Source: an uncultured eubacterium 1-6 (lineage in GTDB: Bacteria; Bacillota; Clostridia; Lachnospirales; Lachnospiraceae). From it: DNA of 48,248 bases. A program made the translations under genes and the position numbers. The notes under the pieces were generated by a model that ran no database searches, had not been told where the DNA came from, and was given only the letters and a program-made list of their open reading frames with translations. The stretch lies in assembly GCA_903789595.1 (NCBI GenBank), contig CAIFEZ010000014.1, forward strand, positions 49,056-97,303, given 5' to 3'. This document shows positions 23,501 to 30,912 of the stretch, one piece after another (within the stretch, counting starts at the first letter, position 1; each line of letters begins with the position of its first letter).

Positions 23501-24975
23501 CACCGCAGCAGTTGAAAAACAGTATCCTCCAGATGGCCATGCAGGGAAAGCTCGTGGAGCAGAGACCGGAGGAAGGTACCGGGGAAGAACTGTACCAGCA
23601 GATCCAGAAAGAAAAGCAGAAGCTGATCAAAGAGGGAAAGATTAAAAAACAGAAGCCACTGCCGGAGATCACGGAAGAGGAAGTACCGTTCGAGATACCG
23701 GAGAGCTGGAAGTGGGTGAGACTGGGATCTGTGAGCGAAATCGCAAGAGGAGGATCTCCAAGACCAATTAAGGCGTATACCACAAATCAAGTTTCAGGTG
23801 TTAACTGGATAAAGATCAGCGACTCGGATATTGGCGGAAAGTACATATTTAGTACAAAAGAAAAAATAAGACCAGAGGGTATTAGTAAAAGCAGGTATGT
23901 TCACGCTGGCGATTTTCTGCTTACCAATTCCATGAGTTATGGAAGACCCTACATTCTCAAATGCAACGGTTGTATTCATGACGGTTGGCTTGTTATATCA
24001 AATTATCAATCGGCCTTTGATATTGAATTTCTTTATTATTTGCTATCTTCTTCATTCGTTTTTCACGAGTTTCAGAATGAGGTTAGTGGTGCAGTAGTTA
24101 AAAACCTAAATAGTGAAAAAGTATCATTAACCATTATTCCGCTAGTTCCACTCTCAGAGCAGAAGCGTATCGTGGCGAAGATCGAAGAGATCATGCCATT
24201 CATCGATCGATATGCTGTTGCCTACGACCATCTGCAATCCTACAACACCCGCTTCCCGGATGATCTGAAGAAGTCCATCCTGCAGATGGCGATTCAGGGA
24301 AAACTGGTACCACAGGATCCGAATGACGAACCGGCCAGTGTTCTGCTGGAGAAAATTGCAAAAGCGAAGCAGAAGCTGATTAAGGAAGGGAAGATTAAGA
24401 AGCAGAAGCCTCTGCCGGAGATCACGGAAGAGGAGATACCGTTTGATATTCCGGAGAGTTGGGAGTGGGTCCGATTAACTGAATTGGGCTATTTCAGTAG
24501 TGGAAAAACTCCTGATATGACCAGAAAAGAATACTGGGAGAACGGAACTGTAAACTGGTTTACTTCCAAGGATATGAAGAAAAAATACCTTGACCAGTCG
24601 ATTCTTCGTATCACCGAAACCGCAGCAGAAGATTTAAAAGAATACCATCCGGGGACAATTCTAATGGTTGTTCGAAGCGGAATTCTAAAACGTATGCTTC
24701 CGATATGTATCATGACTCAAAGTGGAACAATCAATCAGGACATTAAAGCCTTTGAATTATTTGAAAATGCTATGTCAGATTATATTTATTCAATGCTAAA
24801 AGCACTAGAACCTAACATTCTTCTGAATTATACAAAACGAGTGACTACTGTTGACAGCTTGAAATTCGATGAATTTTCACGTCAAATGTTAGTTCCGGTG
24901 CCTCCCCTCGCCGAGCAGAAGCGTATCGTTGCCAAGCTGTATGAATTGCTTCCACAGATTGATGGGCTGAAGTAG
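23497..24975 (+). CDS. hsdS: type I specificity subunit HsdS (two target-recognition domains)
   Basis: 492 residues. Two target-recognition domains (about residues 75-220 and 325-470) are each followed by the conserved LSEQKRIVAKIEE / LAEQKRIVAKLYE helix. Each is preceded by a near-identical block, LKNSILQMAMQGKLVEQ and LKKSILQMAIQGKLVPQ, continuing with KQKLIKEGKIKKQKPLPEI. The recognition domains are AT-rich and unlike the flanking conserved DNA, as expected for exchanged cassettes. Start is GTG 23497 with GGGAGGAG upstream. Target sequence cannot be read from the protein. Confidence 0.93.
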   Translation: MTPQQLKNSILQMAMQGKLVEQRPEEGTGEELYQQIQKEKQKLIKEGKIKKQKPLPEITEEEVPFEIPESWKWVRLGSVSEIARGGSPRPIKAYTTNQVSGVNWIKISDSDIGGKYIFSTKEKIRPEGISKSRYVHAGDFLLTNSMSYGRPYILKCNGCIHDGWLVISNYQSAFDIEFLYYLLSSSFVFHEFQNEVSGAVVKNLNSEKVSLTIIPLVPLSEQKRIVAKIEEIMPFIDRYAVAYDHLQSYNTRFPDDLKKSILQMAIQGKLVPQDPNDEPASVLLEKIAKAKQKLIKEGKIKKQKPLPEITEEEIPFDIPESWEWVRLTELGYFSSGKTPDMTRKEYWENGTVNWFTSKDMKKKYLDQSILRITETAAEDLKEYHPGTILMVVRSGILKRMLPICIMTQSGTINQDIKAFELFENAMSDYIYSMLKALEPNILLNYTKRVTTVDSLKFDEFSRQMLVPVPPLAEQKRIVAKLYELLPQIDGLK

Positions 24976-25042
24976 GTAATGATGTTGTGTGGAACAATAT
25001 TCACATTGAAGCAGCGTTGAACATGAAGAAAGAGGTGCACAT

Positions 25043-25492
25043 ATGCCAGATCCCAAATATGTCAAGTCAATGAAAGCAACCCGAATCACAATCAAGGGAA
25101 GTTCCGGTTATTGCCCGGTAGACGTGGCATTTCATGACCGTATCTCGTTGACGCCGAATTCCATCGAATATACGTATAAGCCGTATTATGAAAGTGAGAT
25201 AAACCGGCCCCAGAGGTGGTTTTATAAAACGGACAGCCCTATGTTCTCTGTTCTTTACCATCAGGTGGAGGTGCTTCTTCCCCGGTATCTCGATTCGGAT
25301 GAGAAGCTGATGTGCACGGATCTTGGAATCACAGAGATCATCGTTACCTATGAGGACAAAAGCCGTCGATCAGAGAGCTGGTGCTGCCCATCAAAGTGGT
25401 TTTCAGAGCTGTTTGCCGTTATCAAAAAGATGATTCCTGCCTGTGAGGACGTGCCGGAAGTGTTGACTGCGAATGGTGACAAAAAAGAGTAG
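25043..25492 (+). CDS. uncharacterised protein in the restriction island (149 aa)
   Basis: I do not recognise this family. It is soluble, with a basic start (YVKSMKATRITIKGSSGYCP), several aromatic residues, and a Cys pair (SWCCPSKWF) near residue 117. No signal peptide or membrane segment. AGAGGTG precedes the ATG at 25043. It lies 67 bp after hsdS in the same orientation and may be co-transcribed with the restriction genes. Confidence 0.65.
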   Translation: MPDPKYVKSMKATRITIKGSSGYCPVDVAFHDRISLTPNSIEYTYKPYYESEINRPQRWFYKTDSPMFSVLYHQVEVLLPRYLDSDEKLMCTDLGITEIIVTYEDKSRRSESWCCPSKWFSELFAVIKKMIPACEDVPEVLTANGDKKE

Positions 25493-25530
25493 TTTCCTTT
25501 CCGACTGACAGAAAAAAGAATTACGGAACA

Positions 25531-26226
25531 ATGGCTATATACGATATGAAAGACGGTAAATTAAAACGGTCTCACTCAACTTATCCGTTTAGAGATGATG
25601 ACGGTCGGATTCTGCGTCACAGTTACTATGATGTTGAGGTGGAAGGGTTCGCTCAACAAAGTTTTGACATCAAAAAATTGGAATTAGAAAAATTCGTTAT
25701 GTTTGATTTTGAGCCCGATAACCAATATGATCCCAATGCAATTGCTGTTTTTTATGACGATCAGAAAATCGGTTATGTTCCTCAAAACTCTCTACAGAGC
25801 ATGATAAAACAATATTCTGATGGAGAAGCACATCAGATTTATAGCTTTATTTCTTATATCAATGAAGATCGTAATAAAGTTCAGATTGCATTGGGATTTT
25901 ATTCAAACGAGAACAGTGATCTGAACGTGGTTAAGTGTAAATTGTGCAAAACCAAGCTAAGGGACTTTAATGGACGTTGCAGGCAGAATAATCTCGAAGC
26001 GGTCGAAACAGGGTGTGCTGTCGATCTGGAATACAATTACGAAAGTGAAAGATATCTGGTCTGTGATGATACAGGAGAAGAATTGGGAGAAATATCAAAA
26101 AAACAGTCAGCAGAAATATATGATATCATAGGTGAAACAGAAGAACCCTTTCATGCTGAGGTTTGCGATATGGATACTGATGATGACGATAATATCATCT
26201 GCACGATCAAGGTGTGGTGCAAATGA
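25531..26226 (+). CDS. HIRAN-domain protein
   Basis: 231 residues. The first 100 residues match the HIRAN domain: VEGFAQQSFD, then FEPDNQYDPNAIAVFYDD and KIGYVPQNSL, the E.dN.yDpnAI.V...IGYvp pattern. HIRAN domains bind 3' DNA ends and occur in fork-remodelling and DNA-processing enzymes. Here no helicase or nuclease domain is attached. The rest has a CKLCKTKLRDFNGRC segment with three Cys that could bind a metal, then an acidic C-terminus (DMDTDDDDN). It is embedded in the type I restriction island, so a role in defence or DNA-end sensing is plausible (inference). Ribosome site is weak. Confidence 0.8.
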   Translation: MAIYDMKDGKLKRSHSTYPFRDDDGRILRHSYYDVEVEGFAQQSFDIKKLELEKFVMFDFEPDNQYDPNAIAVFYDDQKIGYVPQNSLQSMIKQYSDGEAHQIYSFISYINEDRNKVQIALGFYSNENSDLNVVKCKLCKTKLRDFNGRCRQNNLEAVETGCAVDLEYNYESERYLVCDDTGEELGEISKKQSAEIYDIIGETEEPFHAEVCDMDTDDDDNIICTIKVWCK

Positions 26227-26289
26227 GTAAAGTTGAATGGATCTTTATATGATACAAGCAATACGATTTGGTGGATTGGAGTATGTAGC

Positions 26290-26625
26290 ATGGGACGGCA
26301 AAGTGTTTTTGAAATGAAAGTATCAAAAATCTATCCTCTTCTTACAGCCAAAGCAATGAAAACGGGAAGAACGCAGGATGAGGTAGACAGAGTGATCTTC
26401 TATCTGACCGGCTGGGATATGCGCAGCGTCGATATGGAGATGTCTTATGGCGATTTTCTGGCAGATGCCCCAGCGTTCAATCCACGCGCAGATTTGATCA
26501 GAGGCTCCATATGTGGTGTAAGAGTGGAAGAGATTGAGAATCCGCTTACGAAAAGGATGCGTCAACTTGACAAGCTGATAGACGAGCTTTCAAAAGGGAA
26601 GTCTTTCGACAAGATATTGAGGTGA
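26290..26625 (+). CDS. DUF2200 family protein
   Basis: 111 residues matching the DUF2200 family over most of the length: KIYPLLTAKAMKTGRTQDEV, VIFYLTGWD, APAFNPRADLIRG, ICGVRVEEIENPL and LDKLIDELSKGKS. The function of the family is unknown. Start at ATG 26290, nine bases after GGAG; an upstream in-frame ATG at 26233 would add 19 non-conserved residues. Its stop is followed after 2 bp by the start of the truncated DUF1905 gene. Confidence 0.85.
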   Translation: MGRQSVFEMKVSKIYPLLTAKAMKTGRTQDEVDRVIFYLTGWDMRSVDMEMSYGDFLADAPAFNPRADLIRGSICGVRVEEIENPLTKRMRQLDKLIDELSKGKSFDKILR

Positions 26626-26627
26626 TT

Positions 26628-26786
26628 ATGAGATACGAATATGATGCGGTTTTGCAGGAATTGACCGAAAAGGGCGGCGCTTATGTGGCTTTTCCGTGGG
26701 ATCTGAAAAAAGAAACGGGAAAGGGGCGGCTGAAAGTACATGTTCAATTTTTCAGAGGTCGATGCTCCGTATTCATGGTATACTGA
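26628..26786 (+). pseudogene. truncated DUF1905 protein
   Basis: MRYEYDAVLQELTEKGGAY, FPWDLKKETGKGR and LKVHV match the N-terminal third of DUF1905 proteins. The match ends at about codon 37, precisely where the duplicated hsdR promoter segment begins (26739). The frame then runs into non-homologous codons and stops at 26784-26786. So the gene lost its 3' part when the segment was inserted. Confidence 0.8.
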
Positions 26787-26909
26787 TATTATCTATTAGT
26801 TTTTTGAATGCGGGTGACTGCTGCTATGATTCTTGATAAAAAGCAGATGACCGAGTAGGATATCAAGCTCAATTACATCATGCCAGCCATCAACAGGAGC
26901 GGGTGGGTG
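26739..26909 (+). pseudogene. duplicated 5' end of hsdR with its promoter (truncated, stop codon)
   Basis: Sequence 26739-26909 is a diverged copy of 19537-19710: same TATTCATGGTATACTGAT promoter core, same CGGG(G/T)GACTGCTGC, and the start ATGATTCTTGATAAAAAGCA. The reading frame begins at 26826 with MILDKKQMTE and hits TAG at 26856, where hsdR has GAG. Homology ends at GGGTGGGTG (26909). No further hsdR sequence follows. Confidence 0.88.
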
Positions 26910-26979
26910 GAAGTCCCTGCTTCAATGTAAAAAAATTGAACGATTATAAACTGAGGCGTAAAGGGGATATTGTAACTTT

Positions 26980-27837
26980 ATGGCGCATGGAAAAACAATT
27001 AAACTATTTTTAATCGAAGGCGATATGGATGGTCTTATACAGGCTTCTATCTCCGGAAGAATATGTATAGGGTATAACATACCGAGAGAAAAAATATCTA
27101 ATTGTAAAGACATCAAAGATCTAAATCAAACAGGTGTATATTTTCTCTTCGGTGACGAAGAGGTTTATGTCGGACAGGCTGCACAAAGACAGAATGGTCT
27201 GGGTCTTTCACAGAGATTAATTGAGCATGATAACACAAAGGAATCTTATTGGACTGACGCTGTGGCTCTTACAGCAACGGATGACAGTCTTAATCCAATG
27301 ATGATTTGGTACTTGGAAAATTGGTTTTATAAAAGAGCAAAAGCAGTAGGAACCTATAAACTCCAGAATGCTAACACACCAAACCCTGGAAAGGTTACGA
27401 TGGCGGAGGAGGCAGCCCTTCAGGATTATGTCGAAGATGCGCTTATGTTGGTAAAAGCGCTTGGATATAAGGCTTTTGAAAAGGAAAAGAATTCAAAGAT
27501 ATCTGTACCAGAGGGAATGAAAGTTACGCTGGACAGTAGAGACGCTCATGCCAACGGAATATACACTTCAGATAAAAGAATAATTGTTCTTAAGGGCTCA
27601 ACGATCTCTGCAGCCACAAGTCCGAGTTATCCGGCAAATATGCAGAAGAAAAGAAAAGATCTTTTATCAGATGGGACAATTGTGGGAAATGAGTTTGTTA
27701 AGAATTCAAAGCCGGAGGCTGTATCCACGGCAGCGAGTATTGTCCTCGGGAGATCAGCAAATGGGTGGACTGCATGGAAGATGCCGGGTGGGAAAGTTAT
27801 TGATAAACTGAGAATGCCAAGCGTTAATCTGAAATAG
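26980..27837 (+). CDS. GIY-YIG nuclease-fold protein with C-terminal DUF4357
   Basis: 285 residues. The GIY-YIG core is at about residues 48-140: GVYFLFGDEEVYVGQA supplies the two motifs, then RLIEHD and the conserved Glu in YLENWFY. A linker leads to a C-terminal DUF4357 domain (about 225-280) with FVKNSKPEAVSTAASIVLG and NGWTAWK. Proteins of this layout are often found beside type I restriction systems; their substrate is not known. AGGGGA lies 13 bp upstream of the ATG at 26980, a rather long spacing. Codon usage and A+T content are higher than in the pilus operon, consistent with acquisition. Confidence 0.88.
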   Translation: MAHGKTIKLFLIEGDMDGLIQASISGRICIGYNIPREKISNCKDIKDLNQTGVYFLFGDEEVYVGQAAQRQNGLGLSQRLIEHDNTKESYWTDAVALTATDDSLNPMMIWYLENWFYKRAKAVGTYKLQNANTPNPGKVTMAEEAALQDYVEDALMLVKALGYKAFEKEKNSKISVPEGMKVTLDSRDAHANGIYTSDKRIIVLKGSTISAATSPSYPANMQKKRKDLLSDGTIVGNEFVKNSKPEAVSTAASIVLGRSANGWTAWKMPGGKVIDKLRMPSVNLK

Positions 27838-27930
27838 GTGGTACCCAGTCAACTTTTCATGGTCGGGGTGGCAGGAATATGATAATGTTGCTCAGGATGA
27901 CGGTGTGTTCTTTACGCCTTTGTAAAGAAA

Positions 27931-28191
27931 ATGACAGACAGCGGAACAGTGGATAAAATTCGTGCAGAGGAAGGAAACCTGCGTTACGAGTATTACCGGT
28001 CGCTGGATGATCCGGAGACGGTTCTGCTGATTGACAGATGGCGCGACCAGAAAGCGATCGACGCCCATCACGCTTCACCGATGATGAAGACCATTGCGGC
28101 GCTTCGCGAGAAGTATGACCTGCACATGACCGTGGAACGGTATACGAGTTTGGATACACCAGAATCAGAAGAAAAGTTTATACGAGGATAA
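27931..28191 (+). CDS. N-terminally truncated ABM-type monooxygenase
   Basis: 86 residues matching the YgiN/ABM quinol monooxygenase-like fold from its first helix onward: SGTVDKIRAEEGNLRYEYY, LLIDRWRDQKAIDAHHASP and KYDLHMTVERY. A full protein has about 20 more residues at the start. In frame just upstream, YAFVKK continues the match, but the beginning of the first strand is found only in another frame (ATGACGGTG at about 27897). There is no ribosome site at 27931. I think the 5' end suffered a small deletion and frameshift, so this may be a pseudogene. Confidence 0.6.
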   Translation: MTDSGTVDKIRAEEGNLRYEYYRSLDDPETVLLIDRWRDQKAIDAHHASPMMKTIAALREKYDLHMTVERYTSLDTPESEEKFIRG

Positions 28192-28232
28192 GAGGCGATT
28201 TGAATGTTCTATGAATTTGTGGAGGAATGAAA

Positions 28233-28724
28233 ATGGATATAAAGATCAGAGAATATACGGATGCAGATGCAGATGCAGTAATGAAAATCTGGAATCAGGT
28301 CATAGATGATGGCGTAGCATTTCCCCAGGAGGAAGAACTGACAACAGAAAATGCGGATGCTTTCTTTCGTCAGCAGACCTATACAGGAGTCGCCGAAGAC
28401 AATGCCAGCGGAGAGATCGTCGGAATGTATATTCTTCATCCCAATAATGTCGGCCGCTGCGGGCACATCTGCAATGCTTCCTATGCAGTAAGAAAGGATA
28501 TCCGCGGAGAACATGTAGGAGAGAAACTGGTGAAGGACTGCCTTTCGACTGCTCATGAGAAAGGATTTCGGATACTGCAGTTTAATGCGGTGGTGGCTGA
28601 CAATATTCATGCGATACATCTGTATGAAAGACTTGGCTTCACCAGAATTGGAACTGTACATGAAGGTTTCCATATGCCTGACGGAACTTATGAGGATATC
28701 ATCCTTTTCTATCACGCAGTATGA
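28233..28724 (+). CDS. GNAT-family N-acetyltransferase
   Basis: 163 residues with the GNAT fold: IREYTDADADAVMKIWNQV at the start, YAVRKDIRGEHVGEKLVKD carrying the acetyl-CoA loop (R-G-x-x-V-G), and HLYERLGFTRIGTV near the C-terminus. Substrate unknown; the family includes phosphinothricin- and amino-acid-type acetyltransferases. The start is ATG 28233 because GGAGG ends 9 bp upstream; ATG 28227 would leave almost no spacing. A hairpin terminator follows. It marks the right end of the accessory island. Confidence 0.88.
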   Translation: MDIKIREYTDADADAVMKIWNQVIDDGVAFPQEEELTTENADAFFRQQTYTGVAEDNASGEIVGMYILHPNNVGRCGHICNASYAVRKDIRGEHVGEKLVKDCLSTAHEKGFRILQFNAVVADNIHAIHLYERLGFTRIGTVHEGFHMPDGTYEDIILFYHAV

Positions 28725-28747
28725 CAAATTCCAGTTTTGCAGCATGT

Positions 28748-28777
28748 AAGCCTGCCAGGTATTGACCCGGCAGGCTT
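28748..28777 (+). terminator. hairpin terminator after the GNAT gene
   Basis: AAGCCTGCC (28748-28756) pairs with GGCAGGCTT (28769-28777), followed by CTTC. T tract weak. Confidence 0.65.
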
Positions 28778-28779
28778 CT

Positions 28780-28890
28780 TCAAATCTCAATCTCCATCCC
28801 GCTCGTGAGCTTGAATACGATCCGTTCCCTCGAGTAGACCATCATGGTGTCAACCAGTGCGGCCCACTGAGCAGCGTCAAACTCCGTGAT
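28780..28890 (-). pseudogene. 3' stub of a serine recombinase
   Basis: Read on the minus strand the last 35 codons are ITEFDAAQWAALVDTMMVYS, then RERIVFKLTSGMEIEI and TGA. This is the standard C-terminus of large serine recombinases (EFD..LW..LV..V.VY....I.F.f..G.EI). Everything upstream of it is gone; it joins directly to the Doc fragment. Confidence 0.8.
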
Positions 28891-29080
28891 TTGTAATCAG
28901 TCCATACCCAAGGCGGATGGCTTTGTCGACAATGCTGGGATAAAGCTCTATACCGTCGAAGGTCTGAAAGGGCTGGTTAATTGCTGAATCAAGCATTCCC
29001 TCATCACGAATGCCATCGGATCCTCCCGATTGTCTGATCAGTTGTGAGTGCAACAGAAGAATCTGCTGTTTGGTCAGCAT
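28877..29080 (-). pseudogene. truncated death-on-curing (Doc/Fic) toxin gene
   Basis: Minus-strand reading MLTKQQILLLHSQLIRQSGG, then SDGIRDEGMLDSAINQPFQT and a stretch ending GLITNHG match the N-terminal half of Doc proteins. The Fic active site (N-H-P/A-F-x-D-G-N-K-R) is cut after N-H: the sequence continues GV and then stop. The catalytic part is absent, so no active toxin can be made. No antitoxin gene is recognisable upstream. Confidence 0.8.
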
Positions 29081-29144
29081 ATTCATTTGACAGGCAGAAG
29101 AGGCGATGCGTAATATTGTCTTATATATCGCCTGGGATCTTATG

Positions 29145-29177
29145 AGCACCAGTCCATTAAGGATCGGTGCTTTTTTT
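29145..29177 (+). terminator. intrinsic terminator
   Basis: AGCACCAGTCC pairs with GGATCGGTGCT (one mismatch, one G-T) around ATTAA and is followed by a run of seven T. It lies just upstream of promoter-module copy 3. Confidence 0.8.
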
Positions 29178-29230
29178 AATTTTCAGAGCGCGGCACGGGG
29201 TATTCATGGTATACTGATTTTATCTAATCA
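29178..29230 (+). promoter_or_regulatory. promoter of the ElaA-PAS-GGDEF gene; copy 3 of the module
   Basis: TTTCAGAG, TATTCATGGTATACTGATTT and TATCTAATCAATTTTA match the promoter segment upstream of hsdR. TGGTATACT at 29207-29215 is the extended -10. Confidence 0.7.
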
Positions 29231-29293
29231 ATTTTATTCGGGAGATTTCAAGCCGAACTGTTTCAGCGGCATACAAATACGGAGGATATTTAC

Positions 29294-30679
29294 ATGATGG
29301 ATTATGTTCATACAGATATTTGCGGCTTCCATGTCCGGTCATTTGATGCACTGACAACTCATGAACTTTATGAAATATTCAGAGCAAGGGCTGATGTGTT
29401 TATAGGAGAGGAGAAGATCCTTTATCCGGATGCTGACGGACTTGACTGCAAAAGTCTTCATGTGTTTTGTGCGGATACCAGCGGCAGGGTCACGGCATAT
29501 CTGCGGATGTTCCCGAAGGAAGATGAGCCGGGAACGGTTCAGATGGGACGGGTGCTGACAAGGATTCATGGAACAGGAGTCGGGAAAAGGCTTCTGAATG
29601 CCGGGATTCAGGCGGCAAGGGAATGCTTGGATGCACGAGAAATATATGTTGAGTCGCAGAAACACGCAGAGGGATTTTATTTAAAGGCGGGTTTTGCGGT
29701 TGCTTCTAAAGATTTTGTCGAGGCAGGAATTCCGCATGTGCAGATGCGTATGTCGCTGGGACTGGAACCTGGAAGCGGGCAGTCTCTGCTGCAGCTGCTT
29801 GATGAAATGCCGATTGGCAGTTATATCATCAGACCGGATCACACGGTTCTTTACTGGAACCCGGAGGCAGAATCGCTTCTTGGCTTCACGTCCGAGGAGA
29901 TGCGCGGCAAAAAGTGTATAGATATGCCTCTTGGCTGTTCCTTTGCCAGCGGTGGCAGAATTCAGAGGCAGTTCTGTCCAGCAGTGGTCGCTTACCGTAC
30001 TGGCAGGTCATCTTCGCTGCAGATGTTTATGCGGAGGAAGGACGGCAGTGATCTCCTGGTGCGCAACGTTCTGATGCCTTTGAAGGATCAGGACGGCAGG
30101 GTGACACAGCTGCTCTCGTTCTTTTTCCCACTTGCGGATAAGGACTATGATTCCACCATGCTCCGCGATCTTTATGAGATGGCGACACGGGATGCCCTGA
30201 CATGTCTGCCGGGAAGAAAGTATATGGAAGCCTGTCTGCAGGAGGAAATGGAAAAGTTTAAACGCACAGGGAATCCATTTGCCGTGCTCTTTGCAGATGT
30301 GGATTATCTGCATGAAATCAATAATACCCATGGCCATGAAACAGGAGACAAGATGCTCAAGGAGATCGGTCTGATGCTGCGCAGAAACAGCCGTAAGGCA
30401 GACCGTTTCTGCCGATGGGGCGGTGACGAGTTTGTCGGCCTTCTGCAGCTGAAACAGCCGGAGGACATTAAAAATGCGGCGATTCGCCTGAAAACGGCGG
30501 CAGAGAAATGTGAGATCGAGGTCCGGGGCAGGAAAATTTCCTGTCAGACCGCCATCGGCATTACCGTTGTCCGGGACGATGATACAATACGGTCACTAGT
30601 CGACCGCGCGGATCGGTATATGTATGAGGCAAAAAAGATCGTTGGCAATCAGATTGTGACGGACTTCACGGAGAGGTGA
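29294..30679 (+). CDS. ElaA-type acetyltransferase / PAS / GGDEF fusion, probable diguanylate cyclase
   Basis: 461 residues in three parts. Residues 10-155 match ElaA-type GNAT proteins: FRARADVFIGEEKILYPDAD, MGRVLTRIHGTGVGKRLL and VESQKHAEGFYLKAGF. Residues about 165-275 are a PAS sensor (LLDEMPIGSYIIRPDHTVLY, NPEAESLLGFTSEEM). Residues about 295-458 are a GGDEF domain with an intact RWGGDEF (about 376-380) and an intact inhibitory I-site RKAD five residues before it. It should make cyclic di-GMP with product inhibition; no membrane segment is present, so it is cytosolic. GGAGG precedes the ATG at 29294. I know of no common family with this three-part order. Confidence 0.88.
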   Translation: MMDYVHTDICGFHVRSFDALTTHELYEIFRARADVFIGEEKILYPDADGLDCKSLHVFCADTSGRVTAYLRMFPKEDEPGTVQMGRVLTRIHGTGVGKRLLNAGIQAARECLDAREIYVESQKHAEGFYLKAGFAVASKDFVEAGIPHVQMRMSLGLEPGSGQSLLQLLDEMPIGSYIIRPDHTVLYWNPEAESLLGFTSEEMRGKKCIDMPLGCSFASGGRIQRQFCPAVVAYRTGRSSSLQMFMRRKDGSDLLVRNVLMPLKDQDGRVTQLLSFFFPLADKDYDSTMLRDLYEMATRDALTCLPGRKYMEACLQEEMEKFKRTGNPFAVLFADVDYLHEINNTHGHETGDKMLKEIGLMLRRNSRKADRFCRWGGDEFVGLLQLKQPEDIKNAAIRLKTAAEKCEIEVRGRKISCQTAIGITVVRDDDTIRSLVDRADRYMYEAKKIVGNQIVTDFTER

Positions 30680-30730
30680 TTCGTGGTCCGGAAATCAGGT
30701 CATCGACAAGCTTCTGGGAGCGCTGCAGCC

Positions 30731-30739
30731 TGCTATACT
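30731..30739 (+). promoter_or_regulatory. extended -10 promoter of the EAL gene
   Basis: TGCTATACT at 30731-30739, followed by AATATTATCGATTGCTTTT, which resembles the region after the -10 in the hsdR promoter module. No good -35. Confidence 0.45.
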
Positions 30740-30912
30740 AATATTATCGATTGCTTTTCACTGCACAAGTACAAAGAACGGGTGATCTGCAGTGCATACC
30801 GCCTGTGAAATGATATACCGTGCGAATGTTCATCGTGCAGGACACACTTATCGAAATCACACAAACGTATCGAAATATTACTGATGGGAAATGGAATTTT
30901 CACGAACAGATC

